Notes: a model not told the origin generated them from the letters alone. A stretch of 64,000 nt of DNA from Actinophytocola xinjiangensis (GCF_001921215.1 NZ_MSIF01000004.1:248001-312000), one strand, 5' to 3'. Positions 28,801-36,602 are shown, numbered from the stretch's first letter. Numbers and translations are program-made.

Positions 28801-28847
28801 TCCTCGTCCTGCCGGACCCCGATCGTCCCGAACACCACGAACTCCAT
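25839..28847 (-). CDS. AfsR/SARP-type regulator with NB-ARC and TPR domains
   Basis: 1002 residues. Residues 1-95 are an OmpR-like winged helix (LRTLVGDPARLVFEQDAYQL) and 100-245 the BTAD domain. An NB-ARC ATPase follows with Walker A GTAGVGKTTLALRWAH and MLVVLDNAAS. The last ~350 residues are TPR repeats (AEATRLFHEALEVAERAGNL). This is the AfsR layout: ATP-driven activators of secondary metabolism. The ATG at 28847 has GGAAGG at 6 nt; a frame open to 29480 is not part of the gene. No complete biosynthetic cluster adjoins, so the target is uncertain. An inverted repeat lies about 40 bp upstream. Confidence 0.93.
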   Translation of the reverse strand: MEFVVFGTIGVRQDEESAPLSGRLARTLLGVLLIRRNTPVSVDVLVDALWPGDARTGAARRLQLHVSRLRTLVGDPARLVFEQDAYQLTVRPGELDAQTFEDLLDQATELADTDPVRCAALVREALGLWRGEPYGGLDLLLVADEARRLGERRLAGLGLLYRAEIGAGRHAEVLPELVDLAARHPLDERLHGVLITALHRCGRPADALAAYRTIRRNLVEELGIEPGAELRELEARVLAGEPIAPAGGTPPVQRAEVPAQLPRRVRTFVGRDHELADLDDQQRAGDDTGDDTAPVVVISGTAGVGKTTLALRWAHQVRDRFPDGQLYADLLGYSPRQPASAGDVLAGFLRALGVDGAAIPHRLAERAARFRTLLHGRRMLVVLDNAASTEQVRPLLPGGPPAFVLVTSRDALAGLVAMQDAHRIMLDRLPTAEAETLVRSLLGDRASAEPAATRALIDRCARLPLALRVAAELVRAHPTTSVAGLVAELAQEQGQLDWLSIDGDPSTAVGAVFSWSYKHLSDPAGRLFRRLGLPRGRDLDVHALAALAGTPLARTRRVLDELIRANLVEQTQDGRLRQHDLLRAYAADLAVATDSEADRHAALARLFDHYLRCAARAMDAVAPYAAAVRPTVAGTDLVTPDLSTHDLAVAWLDADRANLLLAVEHAAELRWAEFPASLSGVIGRYLSMGGFHEEALGVHERGRVAARALGDRAAQARALIHQGVASKQLGRAESSLVACQQGLVLANAIGDRALEATALNNIAIALFTAGRLRAAADAVARALALYRELAQTGMLVVPLYNLGVLRWRLGERAEATRLFHEALEVAERAGNLAIQSAALCGCARAHLGRGDPEAAIEAARRSVSLACESDDRGAEVEARYVLAVSYRRLGHPEAAWRQHEQAVAVARAIGDNILLVEALNRFAETQAALGARTGALRLHREAVETATAARYRDELARAHTGLGDVYADLGRAEARTHWELARAIYQELDLPDVAELDAKLTG

Positions 28848-28885
28848 GAACACCTTCCCAGCGGGTTCACCGGAGTGTAGAAGAC

Positions 28886-28912
28886 CCGTGATCCGCGTCC
28901 GGGTGATCACGG
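28886..28912. promoter_or_regulatory. Inverted repeat upstream of the SARP gene
   Basis: CCGTGATC (28886-28893) and GATCACGG (28905-28912) are exact complements with an 11-nt spacer. They also contain GTGATC twice as a direct repeat 15 bp apart. The position, 39 bp before the SARP start, suits an operator. Confidence 0.4.
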
Positions 28913-29003
28913 TGCGCGACCAGGGGGAACGCGTCCCCACGACCACCGGGGGACCGCCGATCCGTCCAAGCCACCGGCCGGGTCGGGATGGCACGGTGGC
29001 GGC

Positions 29004-29351
29004 ATGATCACACGAATCATTCCCTATGCCGGCGGCCGTGACCTGGACGCCTCCCGCGACTTCTACGTCGACGTGCTCGGCCTGGAGGTGACCATGACCG
29101 ACCCGGTGCTGGGCCTGCGTTCGCCGGACACCCCGGCCGCCCAGGTCATCGTCACTCCACCTGGGACACCGAGCGCGGACCTCGGCATCGACGTCGGCAC
29201 CCCGGCCGCCGTCGACCAGGCCCACGCCGAGGTGCGCCGCCGTGGCCTGCGCGTGACCTACCCGTTGACCGACGAACCGTGGGGCGTGCGGCGGTTCTTC
29301 GTCGAGGATCCAGGTGGGACGGTGGTCAACGTGCTCGCGCACCTGTCGTGA
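29004..29351 (+). CDS. VOC (glyoxalase-like) family protein
   Basis: 115 residues with the paired beta-alpha-beta-beta-beta modules of the VOC superfamily: YAGGRDLDASRDFYVDVLGL at the start and RRFFVEDPGGTVVNVLAH at the end, where the usual metal-binding Glu is replaced by Val-Asn. It may bind rather than transform a ligand. It is upstream of an AraC-type regulator and a second VOC gene in the same direction, a common arrangement for inducible detoxification or resistance. Confidence 0.82.
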   Translation: MITRIIPYAGGRDLDASRDFYVDVLGLEVTMTDPVLGLRSPDTPAAQVIVTPPGTPSADLGIDVGTPAAVDQAHAEVRRRGLRVTYPLTDEPWGVRRFFVEDPGGTVVNVLAHLS

Positions 29352-29384
29352 GCTTTCGTGGCGTGTGCGAGCTACCGTGGCGGT

Positions 29385-30242
29385 GTGCAGGCCGAGTTCG
29401 TGAGCGTTCCGGGTCTCGCGCCGGACGCCGTCGTGTCGGCGGTGGGGTACCGCATCGCCGGTGCGACACCGGTGACCCACCGGGGCCTGCCCTCCCCGTC
29501 ACTGACCGTGGTGTTCAGCCTGGACGACCCGATCGTCACCGGCCTGTCGCCGGCGCACGCGCACGGCCCGGGGGCCTACCGCAACCAGATCGTCGTCGGC
29601 GGCCTGCACACCAGCCCCGCCTACATCGCCCAACCGCCGGTGCAGGCCGGTATCCAACTGGCCGTGCGCCCGCTGGCGGCCAGGGAGCTGTTCGGCGTCC
29701 CGGCCGGTGAACTGCGCGCCCTGACCACCGAGGGTGCCGACATCCTCGGCGCGTCGGCGTCGAGCCTGCGTGAACAACTGGCCGAACTGGACACGTGGCC
29801 CGAACGGTTCGCCGCCCTGCGCGGCTATCTGCGCGACCGCCGCGACGGGCGGGTCCGCGAGCCGCGCGCGGAGGTGGCGGAGGCGTGGCGCTGGATCGCC
29901 TGGCACCGGGGGACGGGTTCGATGGCCGGCCTCGCCAACCACGTGCTGCTGAGCCAACGCCAGCTGACCACGGTGTTCCGCCAGGAGATCGGCCTGTCGC
30001 CCAAAGCGGTGTCCCGCCTGATGCGCTTCGAGTACACCAGACAGCGGATGGCGTCCCTCGTGCGCGCGGCGCAGCCGCTGGACCTGGCCGGTATCGCCAG
30101 CGCCTGCGGCTACTTCGACCATTCCCACCTGGTCAGGGATTTCCAGCAGTACACCGGCACGAGCCCGACCCGCTGGCTCACCGAGGAACGCCAAAACATC
30201 CAAGCCGGCGCCCACCAACGCGCGCAAGACTGGCCGTCATGA
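29385..30242 (+). CDS. AraC-family transcriptional regulator
   Basis: 285 residues. The C-terminal ~100 residues carry the double helix-turn-helix: MAGLANHVLLSQRQLTTVFR and IGLSPKAVSRLMRFEYTRQR, then LAGIASACGYFDHSHLVRDF, the family signature. The N-terminal part is a ligand-binding region (RGLPSPSLTVVFSLDDP). The GTG start at 29385 follows a TACCGT box by 6 nt, consistent with leaderless transcription. It overlaps the following VOC gene start by 4 nt (ATGA), so regulator and enzyme are co-translated. Confidence 0.9.
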   Translation: MQAEFVSVPGLAPDAVVSAVGYRIAGATPVTHRGLPSPSLTVVFSLDDPIVTGLSPAHAHGPGAYRNQIVVGGLHTSPAYIAQPPVQAGIQLAVRPLAARELFGVPAGELRALTTEGADILGASASSLREQLAELDTWPERFAALRGYLRDRRDGRVREPRAEVAEAWRWIAWHRGTGSMAGLANHVLLSQRQLTTVFRQEIGLSPKAVSRLMRFEYTRQRMASLVRAAQPLDLAGIASACGYFDHSHLVRDFQQYTGTSPTRWLTEERQNIQAGAHQRAQDWPS

Positions 30243-30634
30243 ACACACCGAACAAGACCGTCTGGCCCACCCTGCAGGCCAGGAACGCACCAGCCCTGAT
30301 CGACTTCCTGGTCAACACCCTCGGCTTCGAGAAGACAGCCGTCTACGCCGACGGTGACCTGGTCGCCCACGCCCAACTCGACTGGCCGGAAGGCGGCGGC
30401 GTCATGCTGGGCTCCCACCGCCCCGGCCGAGCCTGGACCCGCGAGCCGGGAACCGCCGGCATGTACGTGGTCACCGACGACGTCGACGCACTGTACGAGC
30501 GCGTCAGGTCCTCCGGCGCGACGATCGTCAGCGAGCTGGCCGACCAGGACTACGGCAACCGCGAGTTCAGCATCGCCGACCCCGAGGGCAACTACTGGTC
30601 CTTCGGCCACTACCGGGGAGAACCCCGCCGCTAG
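30239..30634 (+). CDS. VOC family protein (bleomycin-resistance type)
   Basis: 131 residues. VOC fold: NAPALIDFLVNTLGFEKTAV, a middle strand GGVMLGSH, then AGMYVVTDDVDALYERVRSS and the end FSIADPEGNYWSFGHYRG. It belongs to the general bleomycin-resistance/glyoxalase group, which often sequesters or isomerises small molecules. The ATG overlaps the stop of the AraC gene. The substrate cannot be read. Confidence 0.87.
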   Translation: MNTPNKTVWPTLQARNAPALIDFLVNTLGFEKTAVYADGDLVAHAQLDWPEGGGVMLGSHRPGRAWTREPGTAGMYVVTDDVDALYERVRSSGATIVSELADQDYGNREFSIADPEGNYWSFGHYRGEPRR

Positions 30635-30643
30635 GTTGGACCG

Positions 30644-31264
30644 ATGCCGTCCCCGACCCAAACCTCCTACAACACGGTGGCCGCCAACTACGCGGACCTC
30701 ACGCGCGACGCCCTGTCGCACCACCCCTACCTCCGCACAGCACTGGCACACCTGGCCGAGGAACTACGCGACGCCGACGCACCCGTTGCCGACGTGGGCT
30801 GCGGCCCCGGACACGTGACGGCACACCTGAAGGCGTTGGGCGTCAACACCTTCGGCCTGGACCTCGCACCCGGAATGATCGACGTGGCCCGCCGGGAACA
30901 CCCCGACCTCGCCTTCCTGGTCGGTGCGATGCCAACCCTGCCGCTGGCGACCGGCTCGGTCGCCGGCGTGCTGTCCTGGTGGACCCTCATCCACCTCCCG
31001 GACGACGTGATTCCCCTGGCACTCGAGGACTTCCACCGCGTCCTGCGCCCCGGGGCACCACTGCAACTGGGCTTCCACACCGGCGACGAGGTGCGACTGA
31101 AGACCTCCGGCTACGGCGGCCTGCCGATGGAGGTCCAGGTGCACCGACGCCCACTGACACGGGTCAGCGGGTGGCTGTGCGATGCCGGATTCGCGGTGGA
31201 GGCGGAGATCCAACTCAACGGGGACTCCCCGTCGGGAATGCTGTTCGCCCGGCGACAGAGCTAG
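30644..31264 (+). CDS. Class I SAM-dependent methyltransferase
   Basis: 206 residues. SAM motif I is VADVGCGPGHVTAHL (about residues 47-61), with LDLAPGMIDVARREHPDLAF as motif II and LSWWTLIHLPDD as motif III/IV. It resembles general UbiE/Methyltransf_11-type small-molecule methylases. It follows the VOC gene by 9 nt and probably belongs to the same transcript; the product's substrate is unknown. Confidence 0.85.
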   Translation: MPSPTQTSYNTVAANYADLTRDALSHHPYLRTALAHLAEELRDADAPVADVGCGPGHVTAHLKALGVNTFGLDLAPGMIDVARREHPDLAFLVGAMPTLPLATGSVAGVLSWWTLIHLPDDVIPLALEDFHRVLRPGAPLQLGFHTGDEVRLKTSGYGGLPMEVQVHRRPLTRVSGWLCDAGFAVEAEIQLNGDSPSGMLFARRQS

Positions 31265-31788
31265 ACGCCCACCCCCGCTCGCCGGGAAGGGATCAGCCAA
31301 CCCGGCAGCCGCGACGAAACGCAACGGTCCAGGCCCAAACCGTCCCGCGAGCTTCGAGGCCCGCTGCCCCGAGCGCCATCAGGTCAGGGCTGGGGTGGGC
31401 CTCCGCCCCCCGGTTGCCAGCCTACTCGCGGGCACCGACGGTTCCTGGAAACCAAGCTGGGTACCGTGACCATTGGTCGACTGCCCAGCTGAACCACTTC
31501 CGGTCGTCGGCCGGGCAGCGAACCGTCCTTGTGGTACCCACCCGCCCCGACCATATTCCGGCCTTGACCGAAACCTGCGCGCTCTGCGTCCGCGTCGCCG
31601 GGCGGCTGTCCCGGGTCCGCGTCACCAACGGCGCGGTCACCGACCTCGGCGCGTTCCCTACCGCCTGTGCACCGTCCTGGCGGACGGCCGGGTGGCGATG
31701 TCCGCGCAGGCCAGCCTCCACCTCTGGCGGCCGCCGCGCTGACCGGTGCCCGCCCGGGGCCGTCGCGCCCCGGGCGGACCCGGGCGGA
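31265..31788. other. 524-bp spacer with a possible gene remnant
   Basis: No intact gene is supported. Between about 31600 and 31742 the plus strand has codon-like bias, reading GAVTDLGAFP in one frame and then YRLCTVLADGRVAMSAQASL and HLWRPPR to a TGA in the next frame, with the shift near 31660. This looks like the tail of a frameshifted gene. The rest (31265-31600) shows nothing recognisable. Confidence 0.3.
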
Positions 31789-32952
31789 TCAGTCGGTGTG
31801 GGTGACGGTCAGGCCGTAGATCTCGACCTCGCCGTAGTTGCCCGAGCTGCACGGGGAGGCGTTGCCGCAGTTGGCCTGCGTGTAGGCGCCGGCCTTGAAG
31901 TAGCCGCCGGTGAAGCTCTTGGACAGGGTGGCCTTGAGCTCGTTGTTGTAGTACGCGCGGATCTTGCCGTCGCTGACCACGAACTTGGCCTGGAACCGGG
32001 TGCCGGTGACGTACTCGTCGGTGATGAGGGTGTGCTTCTCGTTCTCGTCGGTGACGTAGAGCTTGCTGCCCTCCAACCGGAACACCGACAGGTCGTCGCT
32101 GTCGTCGTGGATCTGGCCGGCGACGACGTTGGGCCGGCCCTCGGGCGTGGCGGTGATGGCCTGGTCGATCACCATCGTGTGCGTGCCGGACGTGGACGAC
32201 CAGTCGGCCATCTCCTGCCCCGAGTCGGTCATCTCCCGCAGCTCCGAGCGCGGATAGTTCGAGCCGCTGGTGGTCACCCCGTTGACGGCCGCGCGGAACT
32301 GGACCGCCGCGCAGTCGTCGGTGGCACGGAACCACGGGTCGATCGAGTAGGTCGCCAGCTCCGGCTGCCTGATGTTGAGCGGACTCTCCTCCTCGCCGAT
32401 CGGCAGGCCGATGTACCAGTTCCGCAGGTCCAGCACGTCGGCCGGGTAGGCGCACTCGTCGCCGCCCCCGCCGCCGTCGGCCGCGTTGACCGTGGTCTCG
32501 GTGATGGAGGTCCAGTCGTTGACCGGGTTGCCGTGGCCGACGATCCGGACGTAGCGCGCGGAGCGGTCGGCGAAGTCGTGGTTCTCCAACTCCAGCGTGG
32601 CGCCGCTGGTGTCACGCCGGGAGAGCACGGTCGTCCACGACGACCCGTCGGCGGAAAGCCGGATCTCGAAGCTGGAGGTCCGCTCGTCGCCCTTGTGCCA
32701 GGCCAGCGACACCGAGCCGACGGTCCGCGCGGACCCGAGGTCGTACTCGATCCACACGCCGTCGCCCTCGTCGGACCAGCGCGTGTCCAGATCGTTGTCG
32801 AGGGTGTTGGCCGGCACGTTGCCGTCGTCGCCGCTGGCCCGCACACCGGTGACCGGCAGCGGATCCCCCTCCGCCAGGGCGACCGTGTCGGCGACCCCCA
32901 CCAGTCCGGCCGCGAGCACCAGGGTCAGACCCGCTAGACAGGCTCGTTTCAT
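31789..32952 (-). CDS. Secreted PL7 alginate lyase with an N-terminal F5/8C (CBM32-like) domain
   Basis: 387 residues. A signal peptide (MKRACLAGLTLVLAAGLVGV) precedes a discoidin/CBM32-like module (residues 35-150: NTLDNDLDTRWSDEGDGVWI; VSLAWHKGDERTSSFEIRLS; RYVRIVGHGN). A Gly linker follows, then a polysaccharide lyase family 7 jelly-roll with all three hallmark motifs: YPRSELREM, VVAGQIH and YFKAGAYTQ. The ATG at 32952 has GGAG 7 nt upstream. It should cleave alginate or a related polyuronate outside the cell by beta-elimination. It stands alone next to a terpene cyclase gene. Confidence 0.93.
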   Translation of the reverse strand: MKRACLAGLTLVLAAGLVGVADTVALAEGDPLPVTGVRASGDDGNVPANTLDNDLDTRWSDEGDGVWIEYDLGSARTVGSVSLAWHKGDERTSSFEIRLSADGSSWTTVLSRRDTSGATLELENHDFADRSARYVRIVGHGNPVNDWTSITETTVNAADGGGGGDECAYPADVLDLRNWYIGLPIGEEESPLNIRQPELATYSIDPWFRATDDCAAVQFRAAVNGVTTSGSNYPRSELREMTDSGQEMADWSSTSGTHTMVIDQAITATPEGRPNVVAGQIHDDSDDLSVFRLEGSKLYVTDENEKHTLITDEYVTGTRFQAKFVVSDGKIRAYYNNELKATLSKSFTGGYFKAGAYTQANCGNASPCSSGNYGEVEIYGLTVTHTD

Positions 32953-33024
32953 CTCAGTTCTCCGTGGCATGTCGGTGGCATGTCGGCGCGTACGGTAACG
33001 ACGGCGCCACGGGAGCCCTCCCCG

Positions 33025-33882
33025 CTACGGCGGCGTCAGGGTCCGCAGATCGGTGCCCTGATAGACGCCGATGGCCCACTCCGACAGCCGAACGACCCCG
33101 ACCGCGGGCAGGAAGTCGCTGGTGAGCAGTGGTTCCAGGCGGCGTCGCATCGCGGTGAGACGCTCGGCGACCCGGCCGCGTACCCAGTCGGCGGTGACGC
33201 CGTCGTACATCAGGATGTTGTTCTGGCCCGGCTGGTCGCGTTCGCGGTCGATGGTCGCGAGGTCGTTGGCCAGCCGCACCGCCATCGACAGGTCGTCCAC
33301 GGCCGGGACGAGCACGTCGAGGTGCGCGGGGAGGTCGGGGCCGCCGTAGGCCACCCAGCGGGGCAGGTTCACCAGCCACAGCGAGATGCTGTCGGCGTGG
33401 TCGAGGTACTCGGCGACGGTGCCGCGTTCTCGGGTGCGGCCGGCGACCCAGTCGTAGCGGTGGCCGCGCAGGCAGCTGGCGAACTTCGCCTGCCACAGCG
33501 TGTCCAGCGGTGGGTAGCCGGGCAGGCTGGTCAGCTCCTGGTTCCAGGCGGACAGGCTGGTCAGCAGCGGGTGGCTGGTGTCGGCCTGCCCTGTCCGGAC
33601 GACGGCCAGACAGCGGTCGACGAGGTCGTCGGCGTCGGTGGCCCGCAGTTCGAGGTGGTCGTCGAGGGCGTAGGCCCAGGCGGCCATGCGGGTGGGCAGC
33701 CGCAGCTGGTCGGCGCTGGCCCACGGCCCGACGACCGCCGCCCCGAACGCGAGGCTCACCAACGGCAGGTCGTCGTGGCCGGGCAGGGCGGCAGCGGTCC
33801 ACTCCCGCAGGTCGGCGAGCACCGCGCCGGCGACCTTCAGCAGCGGGACGCACTGTCCGGCGTCCGGGTAGGGAAGCGTCAC
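33025..33882 (-). CDS. Class I terpene cyclase
   Basis: 285 residues. The Asp-rich motif is AWAYALDDHLE (DDxxE type). The second Mg site is RLANDLATIDRERDQ, giving the N-x3-T-x3-E triad. Helix patterns such as RGTVAEYLDHADSISLWLVN match bacterial terpene synthases. It is shorter than the usual 320-360 residues, the missing part being mainly at the N-terminus and C-terminal tail (no clear RY pair). The start is a GTG only 7 nt after the GNAT gene. The product is not predictable; the P450 at 18660 could act on a terpene but is not adjacent. Confidence 0.75.
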   Translation of the reverse strand: MTLPYPDAGQCVPLLKVAGAVLADLREWTAAALPGHDDLPLVSLAFGAAVVGPWASADQLRLPTRMAAWAYALDDHLELRATDADDLVDRCLAVVRTGQADTSHPLLTSLSAWNQELTSLPGYPPLDTLWQAKFASCLRGHRYDWVAGRTRERGTVAEYLDHADSISLWLVNLPRWVAYGGPDLPAHLDVLVPAVDDLSMAVRLANDLATIDRERDQPGQNNILMYDGVTADWVRGRVAERLTAMRRRLEPLLTSDFLPAVGVVRLSEWAIGVYQGTDLRTLTPP

Positions 33883-33889
33883 GGTGTGG

Positions 33890-34441
33890 TCACCGGTCCC
33901 GGCGGAGCAGCCCGAACACCCACGAGTCGGACACCTCGCCGTTCACCACACAGTTCTCCCGCAACGTCCCCTCGCGCACGAAGCCGATCTTCTCAAGGAC
34001 CCGGGCGGAGGCCACGTTGCGGGTATCGGTCTCGGCCTGAACCCGATTCAGGTCCAGGGTGTCGAAGGCCCACCGCAGCACGGCCCGCGCGGCTTCCGTG
34101 GCGTAACCGTGACCCCACATCGCCGCGTCGAGCACATAGCCCAGTTCGGCGCTGCGGTTGTCCGCGTCCCAGCCGGTCAGAGCACACCAGCCGACGAAGG
34201 CCCCGTCGGCGCCGCGGTCGATGGCCAGCCGCGCGCCGGTGCCCTCCTCGGCCATCCTGTGGCTGACCGCGACGAAGCGATCGGCGCGGGCCCGCTCGCT
34301 CCACGGCGGGGAATCCCAGTAGCGCATCACGTGGGCGCTGCTGTGCAGCGCGAAAAGACGGTCGCCGTCGGCGCCGGTGACCGGCCGCAACCGCAGGCGA
34401 TCGGTGTCCAGGACGGGGGTGGTCAGGGGCATGCGAGCCAT
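33890..34441 (-). CDS. GNAT acetyltransferase (RimJ/RimL type)
   Basis: 183 residues. Typical start LDTDRLRLRPVTGADGDRLF, acetyl-CoA loop AMWGHGYATEAARAVLRWAF and ending NVASARVLEKIGFVREGTLR. The family acetylates protein N-termini, antibiotics or other amines. The ATG at 34441 has GGAAG 8 nt upstream. It lies 7 nt ahead of the terpene cyclase gene and likely shares its transcript. Confidence 0.88.
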   Translation of the reverse strand: MARMPLTTPVLDTDRLRLRPVTGADGDRLFALHSSAHVMRYWDSPPWSERARADRFVAVSHRMAEEGTGARLAIDRGADGAFVGWCALTGWDADNRSAELGYVLDAAMWGHGYATEAARAVLRWAFDTLDLNRVQAETDTRNVASARVLEKIGFVREGTLRENCVVNGEVSDSWVFGLLRRDR

Positions 34442-34684
34442 TGTGTGGCTTCCGGGACCGGCAGGACACCGAGTATTCGCTCCCGACCGGCCACAACGGA
34501 CGGTCCCCGACGGTGCGCGAACACCACACCGCAGGTCAGTCGTATCGCTGACGGTACGGCACAGGAACCGGGAACTGCTGGTAGACGTGCTCGGCGAACC
34601 GACGACGAGCAGGCGGCGGTGCCGACCGGTGCTCCGTCGCCGTGACCACGGTGAAGCCCGCTAACGGGGCCGCCGAGCCGTCGT

Positions 34685-34984
34685 TCACGTGAGTGTCGCT
34701 CGCCAGCCGATATACGGCTTCCGCAGGCCCCAGACCAGGTCGTTGCTCGCGGGGTTCTCCGGTAGGTCCCCGGTCGTCAGCCGATGGAGGAAATCGACCA
34801 TGCCCATGTCGAAGTGGACGAAGTCCGGGGTTTCCTGCCGTCTCCACACCACGACCGGCCACTCGTCCGCCAGGGCGGAGGTCATGATCCAGCCGTACAG
34901 GTCGGGTTCCTTGTGGCCCACGCCCCAGGCCAGGAGCTGCTCCGGCGCATCCAGTCCCGGGATGACTGCTCGGCCGACATAACC
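34685..34984 (-). pseudogene. Truncated SMI1/KNR4 (SUKH)-like gene
   Basis: The open part reads GLDAPEQLLAWGVGHKEPDL, then WIMTSALADEWPVVVWRRQE, VHFDMGMVDFLHRLTTG and GLRKPYIGW to a stop. This matches the C-terminal half of SUKH-like immunity/regulatory proteins of actinobacteria (WPVVVW and MGMVDFLHRL are typical). The frame is closed by TGA at 34987-34985, and no upstream frame supplies the N-terminal half. The only start would be the GTG at 34921, leaving 78 residues. I regard it as a 5'-truncated remnant. The neighbouring 34442-34684 shows nothing. Confidence 0.45.
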
Positions 34985-35100
34985 TCACGGAGACTGGTGA
35001 ACCCCGACACGTGGTTACTCCTCGTGGATCCGTGAAGGTCTCGAAGTCACGATCCGCCCTACCGATCGCGGTGCTGGTGCCCTGTCCCAGAAATAACTAC

Positions 35101-35144
35101 GGCCGGCCCTGCGATGCTGCATCAGCAACCTCGCAGGGCCGGCC
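35101..35144 (-). terminator. 14-bp hairpin after tRNA-Lys
   Basis: GGCCGGCCCTGCGA (35101-35114) pairs perfectly with TCGCAGGGCCGGCC (35131-35144). The loop itself contains a 5-bp stem, TGCTG with CAGCA. It starts 6 nt after the tRNA 3' end and is followed on the minus strand by a T-rich stretch (GTAGTTATTTC). Confidence 0.75.
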
Positions 35145-35150
35145 AAAAGG

Positions 35151-35223
35151 TACGCCGCCAGGGACTCGAACCCCGAACCCGCTGGTTAAGAGCCAGCTGC
35201 TCTGCCAGTTGAGCTAGCGGCGC
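35151..35223 (-). tRNA. tRNA-Lys (CTT)
   Basis: 73 nt. The acceptor stem is GCGCCGC with GCGGCGT (one G-U pair). The D arm includes TAGCTCAACTGGCAGAGC, the anticodon arm is CTGGCTCTTAACCAG with anticodon CTT, and the T arm GGGTTCGAGTCCC is normal. CC follows the discriminator A but the final A of CCA is not encoded. Confidence 0.96.
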
Positions 35224-35393
35224 CCGTCTGGAGGTTGCCCCCCACCGTGACGGCGAAACCGTAGCACGGCTCCCGGAGGCCACCGAAACCGGATTCCCTT
35301 TCGCGACCTGCACCCATCCGTGTCCACACGATTGGGGGATCCGGCAGACTAGACCCAGGGTGGTAGGAGCTGGACAAATCTGTGGGGTGGGCA

Positions 35394-36602
35394 ATGGCTG
35401 GACGGGGTGAGGGACGTTGGTGGGGAACCGCGGTCGTGGCTTTGGTCACGGTCGCACTGGCCAGTGCGTGCACGAGCGGCACGACGGCCGATCCGGTCGA
35501 GCAGGCCGGAGGTGAGCAGACGGCGTCGACCAGGCCCAAACCGCCGGGGACGCCGGTGAAACTGTCGATCTCGCCGGGGAACAAGGCCGCGGACGTCGCT
35601 CCGGGCGATCCGATCACGGTCGCCGCCGTGGGTGGGCGGATCACGCAGGTCGCGCTGAAGAACGACGACGGCCGGCCGGTGGCAGGAACGTTGTCACCGG
35701 ACTCGACGACCTGGCAGGCCGCCGAGCCGCTCGGGTTCGACCGCAGGTACACGGTCAGCGCGAAGGCGGAAGGCTCCGACGGCAAGCCGGCGTCGCTGAC
35801 CTCGTCGTTCAGGACGATCACGCCGCGGCTGAAGGCCGATCTGTCGATGAACCCGCAGGACGGGCAGACGGTGGGCGTCGGCCAGCCGCTGGCGTTCTAC
35901 TTCGACGTGGACATCCCGAACAAGCGGGCGGCCGAGCAGGCGATCCAGATCACGACCACGCCGCATGTCACGGGTGCCTTCTACTGGTTCAACGACAGTG
36001 AGGTCCACTGGCGACCGAAGGAGTACTGGCCGTCGGGCACCAAGATCTCGGTTCGGGCCACCATCTACGGCAGGAACTTCGGCGGCGGTGTTTTCGGCAA
36101 CGAGGACCGTGTCGCCAACGTCACTGTCGGTAAGGCGATCACGGCCGTGGCAGACGGCGGCACCCATCAGATGACGGTGGCGATCGACGGCAAGGTCGTC
36201 CGGACGATTCCGATCGCGATGGGTAAACCCGGCAACGAGACCCCGTTCGGCACGTATGTCGTGATGAGCGAGCACACGAACTACACAATGGACTCGAGCA
36301 CCTACGGCGTGCCGGCCGACTCACCGCTCGGCTACCGGACCCATGTCGAGATCGCGACCCGGATGTCCAACAGCGGGATCTTCTACCACTCGGCCCCGTG
36401 GTCGGTCGGCGATCAGGGCCACCGCAACGTCAGTCACGGCTGTATCAACATGACCACCGAGAACGCCGCCTGGTTGCAGCGGATCTCCCAGAAGGGCGAC
36501 ATCATCGTCGTCAAGAACTCCGGCGGTCCCAGGCTGGAGTCCTGGGACGGCCTCGGTGACTGGCAGATCCCGTGGCCGGAGTGGGTCAAGGGCAACCGCT
36601 GA
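35394..36602 (+). CDS. L,D-transpeptidase lipoprotein (LdtMt2-like)
   Basis: About 402 residues. A lipoprotein signal ends in the lipobox LASAC. Two Ig-like domains (about residues 45-140 and 140-245; VKLSISPGNKAADVAPGDPI, LSMNPQDGQTVGVGQPLAFY) lead to a YkuD catalytic domain with FYHSAPW and SHGCINM, whose Cys forms 3-3 peptidoglycan crosslinks. The C-terminal tail WDGLGDWQIPWPEW is typical of mycobacterial Ldts. The start could be the GTG at 35382 or this ATG; both keep the signal. The 3' end overlaps the converging ogt by 17 nt. Confidence 0.94.
   Translation: MAGRGEGRWWGTAVVALVTVALASACTSGTTADPVEQAGGEQTASTRPKPPGTPVKLSISPGNKAADVAPGDPITVAAVGGRITQVALKNDDGRPVAGTLSPDSTTWQAAEPLGFDRRYTVSAKAEGSDGKPASLTSSFRTITPRLKADLSMNPQDGQTVGVGQPLAFYFDVDIPNKRAAEQAIQITTTPHVTGAFYWFNDSEVHWRPKEYWPSGTKISVRATIYGRNFGGGVFGNEDRVANVTVGKAITAVADGGTHQMTVAIDGKVVRTIPIAMGKPGNETPFGTYVVMSEHTNYTMDSSTYGVPADSPLGYRTHVEIATRMSNSGIFYHSAPWSVGDQGHRNVSHGCINMTTENAAWLQRISQKGDIIVVKNSGGPRLESWDGLGDWQIPWPEWVKGNR

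Noticed and set aside
28848-29480. N-terminal extension of the SARP frame across the VOC gene
   Set aside because: The AfsR-type fold begins at MEFVVFGTIG (28847) with a good ribosome-binding site; the extension is antisense to a real VOC gene.
34536-34988. 150-codon minus-strand frame over the SUKH remnant
   Set aside because: It is Arg/Pro-rich in the wrong frame; the alternative frame at 34685-34984 gives the recognisable SUKH-like sequence.
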